This document shows, one piece after another, positions 9,143 through 17,816 of a DNA stretch of 64,000 nucleotides. The position numbers were made by a program, and so were the translations under genes. Origin of the DNA: Citrifermentans bremense R1 (GTDB taxonomy: Bacteria; Desulfobacterota; Desulfuromonadia; Geobacterales; Geobacteraceae); NCBI RefSeq assembly GCF_000426865.1, contig NZ_AUGE01000025.1, forward strand, positions 1 through 64,000, written 5' to 3'. The stretch's first letter is position 1, and every line of letters begins with the position of its first letter. Under the pieces are notes generated by a model, which saw nothing but the letters and a program-made list of their open reading frames with translations, did no database searches and had not been told where the DNA came from.

Positions 9143-9424
9143 ATGAATTGGCAGGTTTATATCATCCTTTGCTCGGATGGCACCTTTTATACCGGGATAA
9201 CTACAGACATCGCGCGTCGCCTGCGGCAGCATGCGATCGGCAGCGGAGCGAAGTATTTTCGGGGGCGCCGCCCCGAGGAAGTTCTTTTCCTGGAAGGGGG
9301 GCACGACAGGAGCAGCGCCAGCAAGCGGGAACTATACATCAAGGGCCTGAGCCGCGCCGGCAAACAGGCCCTTTTGCAAACTGCGGCAAAGCCGGTGCCG
9401 CATCTTCTTCATCTCTCCAGTTAA
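9143..9424 (+). CDS. GIY-YIG domain protein (YhbQ/UPF0213-like)
   Basis: A 93-residue protein consisting of one GIY-YIG nuclease fold. It shows YIILCSDGTFYTGIT, the catalytic-type Arg in ARRLRQH and Glu in SKRELYIKGLSR. This matches the UPF0213/YhbQ group, small proteins of uncertain role in DNA repair or housekeeping. GAGGAAA lies before the ATG. It stands alone between a repeat hairpin and a convergent peroxidase gene. Confidence 0.88.
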   Translation: MNWQVYIILCSDGTFYTGITTDIARRLRQHAIGSGAKYFRGRRPEEVLFLEGGHDRSSASKRELYIKGLSRAGKQALLQTAAKPVPHLLHLSS

Positions 9425-9448
9425 ACCTCTCCTTCGATACCTCACCGA

Positions 9449-10486
9449 TCACTTCAGCTGTGGATGCGGGGTCTGGTCCGAACTCGGCGGAAGCACAGGG
9501 TAATCCATCTTCGGCTGTTTTCCCGTCAGGCTCTTCAGGAATGCGACCATGTCGTTCACTTCCGTCTCGTTCAGTTTCATTCCCAGTTGCGCAGACCCCA
9601 TCACCACCACCGAATCCTTGAGGCTCCACACCTTTCCTGAATGGAAATAGGGTTGGGTGAGCGCGACGTTCCTGAGCGACGGCGCCCGGAAAACGTACTT
9701 GTCGCTGGAGGTATTGGTCACCTTGAAACGCCCCGTGTCGCTTTCCGGACGGATCTCTGCCGCCGGGACCTCACGGACGCCAAAGGGGTAGTAGGCGGCT
9801 CCGCCGATGTTGATTCCCCCGTGGCAGGCGGCGCATCCTTTCACCATGAAGACACCAAGGCCAGCCTGCTCGCGCGCGTTGAGAGCGCTGGGTTCTCCGT
9901 TGAGGAAGTGGTCGAACGGGGCATCCGGAGTCACCAGTGTCGCCTCGAACACCTCGATAGCCTTCGCCATGTTGTCGAAAGAGACCGGATCGCGGTACCC
10001 GGGAAAAGCCGCCTCGAAGAGGGCTGGATATCCGGGGATGTTCTTCAAGGTTCTAACTACCAACTCGGGATTGCTGTTCATCTCCACGGAAGCCTGCACC
10101 GGTCCCTTAGCCTGGGTCTGCAGATCCTTGGCCCTGCCGTCCCAGAACTGGGCGACGTTGTAGACGGCGTTGAAGACGGTGGGGGCGTTGCGGGGGCCTT
10201 TCTGCCAGCCGTGGCCGACGGAGGTTTCCTGGAGGTCGGTCCCTCCCAGCCCGACGTTATGGCAGGTGTTGCAGCTGATGAGTTGCGAGGTGGAGAGGCG
10301 GGGATCGAAGAACAGTTTCTTTCCCAGATCGACCTTGGCCTTGGTTGCCTCGTTCCCCTTGATGGCCGGGGCCTGCGTCGGGATCGGCTTGAAGGTCGCC
10401 TGGGCCTTGGACATCGTTTCCTTCGCGGTGGCATCGACGCATCCGGGAAGCAGCGGCAAGAGCAGTATGATCCATTTCGCTTTCAT
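9449..10486 (-). CDS. ccpA: Di-haem cytochrome c peroxidase lipoprotein (CcpA/MacA-like)
   Basis: A 345-residue periplasmic di-haem protein. A lipoprotein signal ends in LLPLLPGC. Two haem c sites are visible, CNTCH and CAACH, and the PTVFNAVYNVAQFWDGRA block is typical of bacterial cytochrome c peroxidases. It would reduce H2O2 with electrons from periplasmic cytochromes. Geobacter MacA belongs to this family and is also implicated in electron transfer to Fe(III). GGAGG lies 5 nt before the ATG at 10486, and an ATG four codons upstream is less likely. A sigma-70-like promoter lies at 10527-10554. Confidence 0.92.
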   Translation of the reverse strand: MKAKWIILLLPLLPGCVDATAKETMSKAQATFKPIPTQAPAIKGNEATKAKVDLGKKLFFDPRLSTSQLISCNTCHNVGLGGTDLQETSVGHGWQKGPRNAPTVFNAVYNVAQFWDGRAKDLQTQAKGPVQASVEMNSNPELVVRTLKNIPGYPALFEAAFPGYRDPVSFDNMAKAIEVFEATLVTPDAPFDHFLNGEPSALNAREQAGLGVFMVKGCAACHGGINIGGAAYYPFGVREVPAAEIRPESDTGRFKVTNTSSDKYVFRAPSLRNVALTQPYFHSGKVWSLKDSVVVMGSAQLGMKLNETEVNDMVAFLKSLTGKQPKMDYPVLPPSSDQTPHPQLK

Positions 10487-10526
10487 GTACGCCTCCATTG
10501 ACCGGTTAGATTGGAAGACGAGTTAA

Positions 10527-10554
10527 AACATACTCATTTGAGAAGGGGTGTCAA
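10527..10554 (-). promoter_or_regulatory. Candidate sigma-70 promoter of the peroxidase gene
   Basis: On the minus strand TTGACA (10554-10549) and TATGTT (10532-10527) are separated by 16 nt, about 40 nt before the start codon. Confidence 0.55.
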
Positions 10555-10637
10555 CAAGACGGGGATGGGAGTGGGGGTGATGGAGGCTGGGAAACGGACG
10601 AATATTAAAAGGGCTGGTCAGTTTGGGGGATAAGAGT

Positions 10638-10663
10638 CTCCCCCTCCCGCAAGGGGAGGGGGA
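10638..10663. repeat. CCCCCTCC / GGAGGGGG hairpin
   Basis: A short GC hairpin with loop CGCAA lies between the peroxidase promoter and the nfn terminator. It resembles the C/G-rich unit at 23122-23144 and is probably another dispersed repeat. Confidence 0.45.
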
Positions 10664-10702
10664 CGTAAGAGCAACTTTTCCAGAAATTCCCTGATGAACC
10701 TG

Positions 10703-10736
10703 AAAAAGAGAGGGGGCGCCTTGCGGTGCCCCCTCG
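10703..10736 (-). terminator. Rho-independent terminator of the nfn operon
   Basis: Read on the minus strand, GAGGGGGC-ACC / GGC-GCCCCCTC forms a strong stem followed by TCTCTTTTTC, about 20 nt after the nfnB stop. Confidence 0.7.
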
Positions 10737-10756
10737 GTTGTTTCTGCCAGCTCAGG

Positions 10757-12166
10757 CTAGCCTTTCAGGTACTTGTCGATAGCGGCTGCGGCGCGCTTGC
10801 CGTCGCCCATGGCCAGGATGACCGTGGCCCCGCCCCTGACGATGTCGCCGCCGGCGAAGACGCCGGGGATGCTGGTCTCCCCTTCGTCGTTGGTCACGAT
10901 GTTGCCCCACTTGTTGAGGGTGAGGTCGGGAGCCGTCGCGGTGAGGAGCGGGTTCGCGCTGGTGCCGACGGCGTTGATCACGATCCCGGCGGGAAGGTCG
11001 AACTCGGAGCCTTCTATCGCCTGGGGCCTGCGGCGGCCGGAGTCGTCGGCGGGACCCAGTTCCATCCTTTGGCAGCGCAGTGCGGAGACCCAGCCGTCCT
11101 CTGTGGCGACGATGGCGACGGGGGCGGTGAGCATGATGAACTCCACACCTTCCTCCTTGGCATGCTTGATCTCCTCGACTCTGGCAGGCATTTCGGCCTC
11201 GCCGCGGCGGTAGACGATCATGGCGCGCTTGGCCCCCAGCCTGCGGGCGGTCCGCACGCAGTCCATGGCGGTGTTGCCGCCGCCGATCACCGCTACCTCG
11301 TCCCGCTGCAGGATCGGGGTGGAGCTGTCGGCCCTGCGCCCGGCTTCCATGAGGTTCACGCGGGTGAGGAACTCATTGGCGGCGTAGACCCCCTTCAGGT
11401 TCTCGCCCATGATGTTCAGCATGGTGGGAAGGCCCGCGCCGTTGGCGATGAAGACGGCGTCGAACTCGCTGCGCAGTTGCGGGATGGTCAGGGTTTTGCC
11501 GATGATGACGTTGCACTCGATGGCGACCCCCATCCGGCTCAGCACCGCCACCTCGCGGTCGATGATCTCTTTGGGAAGCCGGAATTCGGGGATGCCGTAG
11601 CGGAGCACCCCGCCGGTGTCGTGCAGCGCTTCGAAGATGGTCACCTTGTGCCCCTGGCGGGCCAACTCGCCGGCGGCGGTGAGTCCTGCCGGGCCGCAGC
11701 CGACCACGGCCACCGACTTGCCGGTCGGCTCCGGGATTTTATCCGCTAACAGCTCGTCTGGATGCTGCATGGCCCAGTCGGCCACGTAGCGTTCCAAGTA
11801 GCCGATTGCCACCGCGTCCCCCTTCTTGCCGCGCACGCAGAGCGCCTCGCACTGCGTTTCCTGGGGACAGACCCTGCCGCAGACCGCGGGAAGCGCGTTG
11901 TCGCCGCGCAGCACCTGGGCCGCCCTGGGCATGTCGTCGCTTGCCAGCGCGTCGATGAACTCGGGAATGGAGACCCCGACCGGGCACCCGGCCACGCAGT
12001 TCCTGCTTTTGCACTGCAGGCAGCGCTGCGCCTCGGCGACAGCCTGCTCGGGGGAGAGCCCCTGGTTCACCTCCTCGAAGTTCTTGCTTCTCTCGTCTGC
12101 CGGAAGCTCCGGCATGTGGACCCTTTCTATAGCCATCCTCTCTTTGGGGGACAAATCGTTGCTCAC
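10757..12166 (-). CDS. nfnB: NADH-dependent ferredoxin:NADP+ oxidoreductase large subunit / GltA-like flavoprotein
   Basis: A 469-residue flavoprotein related to the glutamate synthase small subunit. The N-terminal Cys region (CLQCKSRNCVAGCPVG, then CGRVCPQETQCEALC) binds iron-sulfur clusters. FAD-binding VVGCGPAGLTAAGEL and a second dinucleotide site VIGGGNTAMDC follow. Together with the FNR-like subunit encoded just upstream (4-bp overlap) it forms an Nfn/SudAB pair, which bifurcates electrons between NADPH, NAD+ and ferredoxin. The absence of a glutamate synthase large subunit next door supports Nfn over true GltD. Automated annotation often calls it homotetrameric glutamate synthase. Confidence 0.85.
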   Translation of the reverse strand: MSNDLSPKERMAIERVHMPELPADERSKNFEEVNQGLSPEQAVAEAQRCLQCKSRNCVAGCPVGVSIPEFIDALASDDMPRAAQVLRGDNALPAVCGRVCPQETQCEALCVRGKKGDAVAIGYLERYVADWAMQHPDELLADKIPEPTGKSVAVVGCGPAGLTAAGELARQGHKVTIFEALHDTGGVLRYGIPEFRLPKEIIDREVAVLSRMGVAIECNVIIGKTLTIPQLRSEFDAVFIANGAGLPTMLNIMGENLKGVYAANEFLTRVNLMEAGRRADSSTPILQRDEVAVIGGGNTAMDCVRTARRLGAKRAMIVYRRGEAEMPARVEEIKHAKEEGVEFIMLTAPVAIVATEDGWVSALRCQRMELGPADDSGRRRPQAIEGSEFDLPAGIVINAVGTSANPLLTATAPDLTLNKWGNIVTNDEGETSIPGVFAGGDIVRGGATVILAMGDGKRAAAAIDKYLKG

Positions 12167-13011
12167 TTTGCTACCTCCTTAGCTATCTTGCAATCCGTCG
12201 CTGCATGCCTCTGCGCCTCTTCCTTGCGGTAGCTGGTGAGGCGGTCGGAAAGCCCGTCGAAATCGACCAGGTGCGCGTCGAATTCAGGGCCGTCCACGCA
12301 GGCGAACTTGGTTTCGCTTCCCACCTGCACGCGGCAGCCGCCGCACATGCCGGTGCCGTCTATCATGATGGGGTTCAGGCTGACGATGGTCTCGATGCCG
12401 GGCTCCCGCGTCATGTTGGCCACCGCCTTCATCATCGGCACCGGACCTACGGCGAATACCGCCTTGGGCGCGCGCGCCGGGTCGGCGATCATCTCCCCTA
12501 GCGGCCCGGTCACGAACCCTTTGGAGCCGAGGCTGCCATCCTCGGTAGTGACCAGCAGGTTTTTCGAGAGTGCGCCCAACTCTTCCGCCAGGATGACGTA
12601 GCGGCTGGAGCGTCCGCCGATGATGGTGGTGATTTCGTTTCCTGCCTCCGCCAGAGCCTTCACCAGCGGGAAGAGCACCGCGGTGCCGACGCCGCCGCCC
12701 ACACAGGCGACGCGCCCCCAGTTGGTTATGTGTGTCTCCTTGCCCAACGGCCCGGCGACATCGCGGATGGAACCGCCCGCCGGGGTGTCGACGATCTTCC
12801 TGGTAGAGGCGCCTATGGCCTGGATGAAAAGGGTGATGGTGCCGGCCTCGGGGTCGGCGTCACCGATTGTCAAAGGGATGCGCTCCTCGCTTTGCGCCAG
12901 CCTGACCATGACGAACTGCCCGGCCTTCCTGGCCCGTGCGATCCGTGGTGCCACCAGCACCATCTTGTGGAGGTTTTCCGCGAGTATCTCGTTGCTTACG
13001 ACTTCGAACAT
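12163..13011 (-). CDS. nfnA: Ferredoxin-NADP reductase-like subunit of Nfn (SudB-like)
   Basis: A 282-residue FNR-family protein. It contains an FAD domain (RIPLTIGDAD), an NAD(P) domain (VACVGGGVGTAVLFP, FAVGPVPMM) and a C-terminal [2Fe-2S] cluster motif with Cys in GMCGGCRV and KFACVDGPE. This is the layout of NfnA, SudB and the dihydroorotate dehydrogenase electron-transfer subunit PyrK. No pyrD is nearby and nfnB overlaps it by 4 bp, so Nfn is the best reading. The ATG at 13011 follows AAAAGGTGA. The open frame extends to 13362 but the extra N terminus is low-complexity and non-homologous. Confidence 0.85.
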   Translation of the reverse strand: MFEVVSNEILAENLHKMVLVAPRIARARKAGQFVMVRLAQSEERIPLTIGDADPEAGTITLFIQAIGASTRKIVDTPAGGSIRDVAGPLGKETHITNWGRVACVGGGVGTAVLFPLVKALAEAGNEITTIIGGRSSRYVILAEELGALSKNLLVTTEDGSLGSKGFVTGPLGEMIADPARAPKAVFAVGPVPMMKAVANMTREPGIETIVSLNPIMIDGTGMCGGCRVQVGSETKFACVDGPEFDAHLVDFDGLSDRLTSYRKEEAQRHAATDCKIAKEVAK

Positions 13012-13141
13012 GGGGGTCACCTTTTTGTCTAAGGGGATTTGCTGCAGATGTGCTGCGATATTGAATACGATATCAACAACGGAGGGGATTTCGCAAGGAA
13101 GTATACGGAAAGCAAGGGGAAGGCAACTTTGAAAGGCAATT

Positions 13142-13210
13142 AGACAGACAATTGACGATTGACAACGCGGATAGGTCTCTTCTCCCCACGGAGGCGGGGG
13201 AGGGGAATTG
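13142..13210. repeat. TTGACAA-type repeat and C/G-rich unit between nfnA and the EamA gene
   Basis: 13142-13167 contains ATTGACGATTGACAAC, a tandem TTGAC-type word also found at 24184-24216 and, inverted, at 50437-50460. It is followed by a CTCCCC...GGGGAGGGG segment. No gene was seen in this gap. Confidence 0.5.
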
Positions 13211-13258
13211 TGAGATAGGTTCGGCTGAGCCTGCTGGAGGGGGTATGGTGGCTGGGAG

Positions 13259-14134
13259 CTACGCCCGGATCTTGTAGGTGGCGCAGAGGATGCCTGCGGA
13301 GATGAGGACGATGCCTGCGATGTGGAAGGATTGCAGACGCTCTCCCAGGAAGATGACGGCAAGGATGGTGCTGAAGGCGGGCATCAGGTGGACGAATTGC
13401 CCGCCTATGTGCGGACCGATCTGGCGCAGACCGTGGTTCCAGGCGGTGAAGGCGACGACGGAGGCGAGGATGCCGACGTAGGCGATGCTGAGGACGGTCG
13501 GCTGGTTCAGCGTCATCAACTGCCCCTGGGCGATCTCCCAGGCGTAAAAGGGGATGAGCAGCACCAATCCGGCTACGGTCATGCTGAAAAGGAACACGAA
13601 CGGGTTAAGCCCCTGCGGGTAACGCTTGATGGCGACGGAGTACAACCCCCAGGCGATGGCGGCCAAAAGAACCAGCAGGTCGCCATGGTTGAAGCTGAGC
13701 GTGAGGATGCGGGAAGGGTCTCCCCGCAGGATGATCGCGGCGACACCGATGAGGGAGAGCGCGATGCCGACATGCTGGCGCAATACGACCCGTTGCCCGT
13801 AGAAGATGCGGGCGAACATGAGGATGAAGATGGGGATGGCGGAATTGACCAGCGCCGCATTAATGGCGGTGGTGTAGTGCATCGCGGTGTAGATGAGGAA
13901 GTTGAAGAGTGTCACCCCGAAGAGGCCACAGACAGCGATCAGCCCGAGGTTTGCCCGCACGATGGGCCACTCCCTGCGCAGCCGCGGCAGCACGACGGGG
14001 AGAAGCACCACCAGCGCGACCACCCAGCGCCAGAAAACGAAACCGGCAGGAGGGATCACATTGTTCATTGCCCGGCTGATGACGAAGTTGCCGGACCAGA
14101 TCAGGGCACTCAGGGTGAGGAGGAGATATGGCAT
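13259..14134 (-). CDS. EamA/DMT-family transporter
   Basis: A 291-residue membrane protein with ten hydrophobic segments arranged as two EamA repeats. It begins MPYLLLTLSALIWSGNF, and GEPL-like helix ends and the final GIVLISAGI helix are typical. Members export metabolites or amino acids, but the substrate here is unknown. I take the ATG at 14134 because its A is the last base of the stop codon of the small upstream gene (TAATG), implying translational coupling. A GTG at 14167 is possible but would give an odd charged leader. Confidence 0.85.
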   Translation of the reverse strand: MPYLLLTLSALIWSGNFVISRAMNNVIPPAGFVFWRWVVALVVLLPVVLPRLRREWPIVRANLGLIAVCGLFGVTLFNFLIYTAMHYTTAINAALVNSAIPIFILMFARIFYGQRVVLRQHVGIALSLIGVAAIILRGDPSRILTLSFNHGDLLVLLAAIAWGLYSVAIKRYPQGLNPFVFLFSMTVAGLVLLIPFYAWEIAQGQLMTLNQPTVLSIAYVGILASVVAFTAWNHGLRQIGPHIGGQFVHLMPAFSTILAVIFLGERLQSFHIAGIVLISAGILCATYKIRA

Positions 14135-14265
14135 TAGGAATTCCATTCCCATTCTTGCTCGTCCCACTCTGATCGATCACCAAGTTCTGAACCGATAATC
14201 CTGTCGTGACCGCGCTCGGCCATTTCTTTGAATTTTTCACTCCAGCCTTGGCGTGGGTGGGTCAT
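14134..14265 (-). CDS. Small antitoxin-tail-like protein (43 residues)
   Basis: A 43-codon frame with a strong GGAGGAG site 7 nt before its ATG. The protein has a PRQGWSEKFKEMAERG helix, then an acidic linker and ends in WDEQEWEWNS. This pattern resembles the C-terminal, toxin-wrapping tails of AbrB/MazE-type antitoxins, which also carry PR-GW-x(2)-F-x(2)-MA and end in acidic EW repeats. The DNA-binding domain is missing and no PemK or PIN toxin lies beside it. Its stop overlaps the start of the EamA gene by one base. Function unknown; it may be an orphan antitoxin or a small regulator. Confidence 0.65.
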   Translation of the reverse strand: MTHPRQGWSEKFKEMAERGHDRIIGSELGDRSEWDEQEWEWNS

Positions 14266-14386
14266 TTGCGATCTCCTCCATGGTGGTCTAGGGGGCACAC
14301 TGTAAATACGGAGGTGCAGTGCGTCAAGAAAATTTGTGGGGATAAGGGTGAATGCCACGAAACTCCTGTTGAAAAGCATAAAATTA

Positions 14387-14415
14387 TTCACTTTCCTTTC
14401 CACTAGGCTTATATT
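14387..14415 (+). promoter_or_regulatory. Candidate promoter of the hsd operon
   Basis: TTCACT (14387-14392) and TATATT (14410-14415) with a 17-nt spacer lie about 64 bp before the hsdM start in an AT-rich gap. Confidence 0.5.
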
Positions 14416-14478
14416 CGTGGCCTGCCGAAAGAGCCTGAGCACCTCAGGCAACGCTGACAGAACAAAGGATAAGCATAG

Positions 14479-16596
14479 ATGGCTCATGATGCACTCCAAA
14501 ACATCGCACAAGTAGAATCCAGCCTGTGGGAAGCCGCCGACCAACTCCGCGCCAACTCAAAACTTACCTCCAGCGAATATTGCATGCCGGTGCTGGGCGT
14601 CATCTTTCTTCGGCACGCCAGCAACCGTTATGAAAAGGCGCTGGAGCAGATCCAGGCCGAGCAGGCTGCCGGCAAAATGCCCAGCCGGCCGCTGGTGAAG
14701 GGAGACTTCATCAAGCGCAGGGCGCTGATGCTACCCGACAGCGCCCGATATGAATATCTGATCAAACTGCCTGCCGGGACCAATCTGGGCAGCGCACTGG
14801 TTGACGCGATGAACGCCATCGAGGAGGATTTCGAGCCTCTACGGGGCCAGCTTCCGAAGGAGTATGACCGATTCGACAACGATCTGCTGGACCATCTGCT
14901 GCGCACCTTCGACAGCGACGCCTTACGTAACGCCAGCGGCGATATCTTCGGCCGCATCTACGAATACTTCCTGAGGAAGTTCGCCATGCAGGGCGCCCAA
15001 GACAACGGAGAATTCTTCACACCCCCTTCCCTGGTGCAGACCATTGTCAACGTCATCGAACCAGACCATGGAATTGTCTTCGATCCTGCCTGTGGCTCCG
15101 GCGGCATGTTTGTGCAGAGCAGCCATTTCATCGAGCGCAAAGGCTTGGACGCCGGCCACAAGGTGACCTTCTACGGGCAGGAGAAGACCGGCACCACGAT
15201 CCGGCTGGCCAAGATGAACCTGGCGGTGCACGGCCTAGAGGGGGATATCCGGGAGGCCAACACCTTTTACGAGGACGTGCACCCGATCTTCGGCAACTGC
15301 GACTTTGTCATGGCCAACCCTCCATTCAATGTCGATATGGTGGATGCGGAGCGGATCAAGGACGACCGGCGTCTGCCCTTCGGCCTGCCTGGGGTGAACA
15401 AAGCGAAGAAGGTCAGCAACGGAAATTACCTCTGGATCTCCTACTTCCACAGTTACCTGAGCGAGACGGGCCGGGCTGGATTCGTCATGTCCTCGCAGGC
15501 GTCCAGCGGAGGGCACGGCGAGGCAGAAGTGCGCCGCAAACTCGTGGAGACGGGGGATGTGGACGTGATGATCTCGATCCGCTCCAACTTCTTCTATACC
15601 CGCACCGTGCCCTGCGAGCTGTGGCACTTCGACAAAGGGAAGCCGGAAGAGCGCCGGGACAGGGTCCTGATGCTGGATGCTCGCAACGTTTACCGCAAGG
15701 TGACCCGCAAGATCTACGACTTCAGCCCGGAGCAGCTAGCTAACCTAACTGCCATAGTCTGGCTCTATCGTGGAGAGCAGGCGCGGTTTCTCGGGCTGGT
15801 GCGGGATTATTTCGGATCCCTTTGTGCGGAGTTCTCCGCCGTACCAGCCGAGCTTGAGGCGTTTGAGACGACGCTCGCGGATTTAAGTGGACAGTTCGGG
15901 GAGTTCTCGGACAGCGTGAAGGATCTGGAGGCTGTAACAAAAGAGCAGCGGCAGTCTTTGATCGATGCCCTTATTGAGTTGAATGAAGCAAAGACTGCTT
16001 ATCATGCTGACGGGGCAGCGTTACTGAAGCAATTCGCCGCTTTTCAGAAGAAACACGATAAGGCCTTGCCCGCAACTAATGAGGCTCAGCACTCTGCCCG
16101 GGAAGTTTTTGATCCGTTAGCAGAAAAAGCCAAGGGGCTGGTGAAGCAAGTTGATCTGCTTTACAAGCTGGTGACACGCGTGGGACAGGTGGCGCAACAG
16201 ATAGCCGGTGTCGAAGAAGCCGCCGAGTTTCACGACCGCCGCTTGGCCAACAGGCGGCTGAAGCAGCTTGAGGAAGAGCGCAAGCAAGCCGTGGAGCAGC
16301 TTAAACAGGCAGCGTACTTTCACCGCCAGATCGTTTGGCTGCAGGATCGTTTCCCTGACGCCGAGATGGCTCCTTTGCCGGGACTCTGCAAAGTCGTAGA
16401 CCGTGCCGAAATAAAGGCCGCCGACTGGAGTCTTACCCCTGGGCGCTACGTGGGCGTGGCTCCACCGGAGGTGGATGAAGATTTCGATTTCGAGCAGACA
16501 TTGCGGGATATTCACGTGGAGTTGGCAGATCTGAACAAGGAGGCGGCGGAACTCGCGGCGCAGATTCAAGTGAATTTCGAGGAGTTGGGGGTATGA
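14479..16596 (+). CDS. hsdM: Type I restriction-modification DNA methyltransferase subunit
   Basis: A 705-residue N6-adenine methyltransferase. The N-terminal HsdM helical domain is followed by the SAM site DPACGSGGMF (from residue 202) and the catalytic motif NPPF (residues 280-283). The C-terminal 230 residues form a long helical, charged extension, longer than in classical EcoKI-type subunits and probably used to clamp DNA or contact HsdS. AAAGGA precedes the ATG. The gene overlaps hsdS by 4 bp. It opens a five-gene defence cassette. Confidence 0.95.
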   Translation: MAHDALQNIAQVESSLWEAADQLRANSKLTSSEYCMPVLGVIFLRHASNRYEKALEQIQAEQAAGKMPSRPLVKGDFIKRRALMLPDSARYEYLIKLPAGTNLGSALVDAMNAIEEDFEPLRGQLPKEYDRFDNDLLDHLLRTFDSDALRNASGDIFGRIYEYFLRKFAMQGAQDNGEFFTPPSLVQTIVNVIEPDHGIVFDPACGSGGMFVQSSHFIERKGLDAGHKVTFYGQEKTGTTIRLAKMNLAVHGLEGDIREANTFYEDVHPIFGNCDFVMANPPFNVDMVDAERIKDDRRLPFGLPGVNKAKKVSNGNYLWISYFHSYLSETGRAGFVMSSQASSGGHGEAEVRRKLVETGDVDVMISIRSNFFYTRTVPCELWHFDKGKPEERRDRVLMLDARNVYRKVTRKIYDFSPEQLANLTAIVWLYRGEQARFLGLVRDYFGSLCAEFSAVPAELEAFETTLADLSGQFGEFSDSVKDLEAVTKEQRQSLIDALIELNEAKTAYHADGAALLKQFAAFQKKHDKALPATNEAQHSAREVFDPLAEKAKGLVKQVDLLYKLVTRVGQVAQQIAGVEEAAEFHDRRLANRRLKQLEEERKQAVEQLKQAAYFHRQIVWLQDRFPDAEMAPLPGLCKVVDRAEIKAADWSLTPGRYVGVAPPEVDEDFDFEQTLRDIHVELADLNKEAAELAAQIQVNFEELGV

Positions 16597-17816
16597 AGTG
16601 GGAAACATACCTCATCGGAGAGCTCGTAGATTCGGGATTGGCCGATATACAAACAGGTCCCTTTGGAACTCAACTCAAAGCCAGCGACTATATCCATATA
16701 GGCACTCCTGTAATCAATGTCCGCAACATTGGTTATTCTGATCTACGCACTGAGAAACTTGAGTATGTCGGAGATCAAGTGACAACCCGTCTTTCCGCCC
16801 ATTTATTGAAGGAAAATGACATTGTGTTTGGGCGAAAAGGTGCGGTTGACAGGCACCTATTCGTGACAAAAGAGCAGGAGAAGTGGATGCAGGGCTCAGA
16901 CTGTATCCGTTTAAGGTTTGATACAAACAAAATCATATCTAGATTTATCTCATACGCTTTTTTGCTCAGTGGTCATCAACAGTGGATGCTTAAGCAAGCA
17001 GGTAATAAAGCGACAATGGCATCCTTAAATCAAGACATCATAAAAAGAATTGCCCTGAGAGTGCCCCTTAGGTCAGTACAAACAGAAATCATAAAAGTTC
17101 TGTCTGGATATGACGATTTGATTCAAAACAACCAGCGGCGAATAGTGTTGTTGGAAGAGGCGGTGCGGCAGGTGTATCAGGAATGGTTCGTGCGCCTGCG
17201 CTTCCCTGGTTACGAGCACACCCGAATCGTTGATGGCGTGCCTGAGGGGTGGGTGAGGAAAAGCCTGCGTGAAGTTGCTTATATCAATAGCGAGAATTTG
17301 CCTAGCTCGTATGATGGTGCGATTGAATACATAGACATAGCTTCAGTTACTCCGGGACAAATAAACGAAACGACTGGATATGCTTTCCGTGACGCGCCAA
17401 GCCGAGCGCGTCGTATCGTCAAGCACGGAGACATAATTTGGTCCTGCGTACGTCCTAATAGGCGTTCACATGCTGTTATTTGGAACCCAGCGGAGAATCT
17501 CATCGCTTCGACTGGATTTGCCGTTATTTCTCCTCAACATATTCCTACCTCATTTTTGTACCAAGCATTGACCACTGAGGCGTTTGTCGGTTATTTGGTC
17601 AACCACGCAAAAGGCGCAGCATACCCAGCTGTTGTGGCGGGTGATTTCGAGAGGGCTGAAGTACTTGTGCCAAAAGATTGGTTACTTGCAGCCTTCAATG
17701 AATTTGCAGAGCCTCAGATATCGCTTGCACATAACCTGCGCGTGCAGAACCAAAAACTCCGCGCCGCCCGTGACCTGCTGCTGCCTAAGCTGATGAGCGG
17801 GGAGATAAGCGTATGA
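16593..17816 (+). CDS. hsdS: Type I restriction-modification specificity subunit
   Basis: A 407-residue protein with two target-recognition domains. The first begins near TYLIGELVDSGLADIQTGPFG, and the second follows GVPEGWVRKSLREVAYIN. Each ends in a conserved helix (NNQRRIVLLEEAVRQ and NQKLRAARDLLLPKLMSGE). These helices set the spacing between the two half-sites of the bipartite DNA target. Base composition is visibly AT-richer than hsdM or hsdR, as is common for exchangeable specificity genes. It overlaps neighbours by 4 bp on both sides. Confidence 0.94.
   Translation: MKWETYLIGELVDSGLADIQTGPFGTQLKASDYIHIGTPVINVRNIGYSDLRTEKLEYVGDQVTTRLSAHLLKENDIVFGRKGAVDRHLFVTKEQEKWMQGSDCIRLRFDTNKIISRFISYAFLLSGHQQWMLKQAGNKATMASLNQDIIKRIALRVPLRSVQTEIIKVLSGYDDLIQNNQRRIVLLEEAVRQVYQEWFVRLRFPGYEHTRIVDGVPEGWVRKSLREVAYINSENLPSSYDGAIEYIDIASVTPGQINETTGYAFRDAPSRARRIVKHGDIIWSCVRPNRRSHAVIWNPAENLIASTGFAVISPQHIPTSFLYQALTTEAFVGYLVNHAKGAAYPAVVAGDFERAEVLVPKDWLLAAFNEFAEPQISLAHNLRVQNQKLRAARDLLLPKLMSGEISV

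Noticed and set aside
10757-12166. True glutamate synthase small subunit (GltD).
   Set aside because: The partner gene is an FNR-like subunit with a [2Fe-2S] motif and there is no large glutamate synthase gene nearby, so an Nfn/SudAB pair fits better.
12163-13362. A 399-residue version of NfnA.
   Set aside because: The additional residues are Ser/Pro-rich, come from a repeat-containing gap, and the homologous start with a ribosome site is at 13011.
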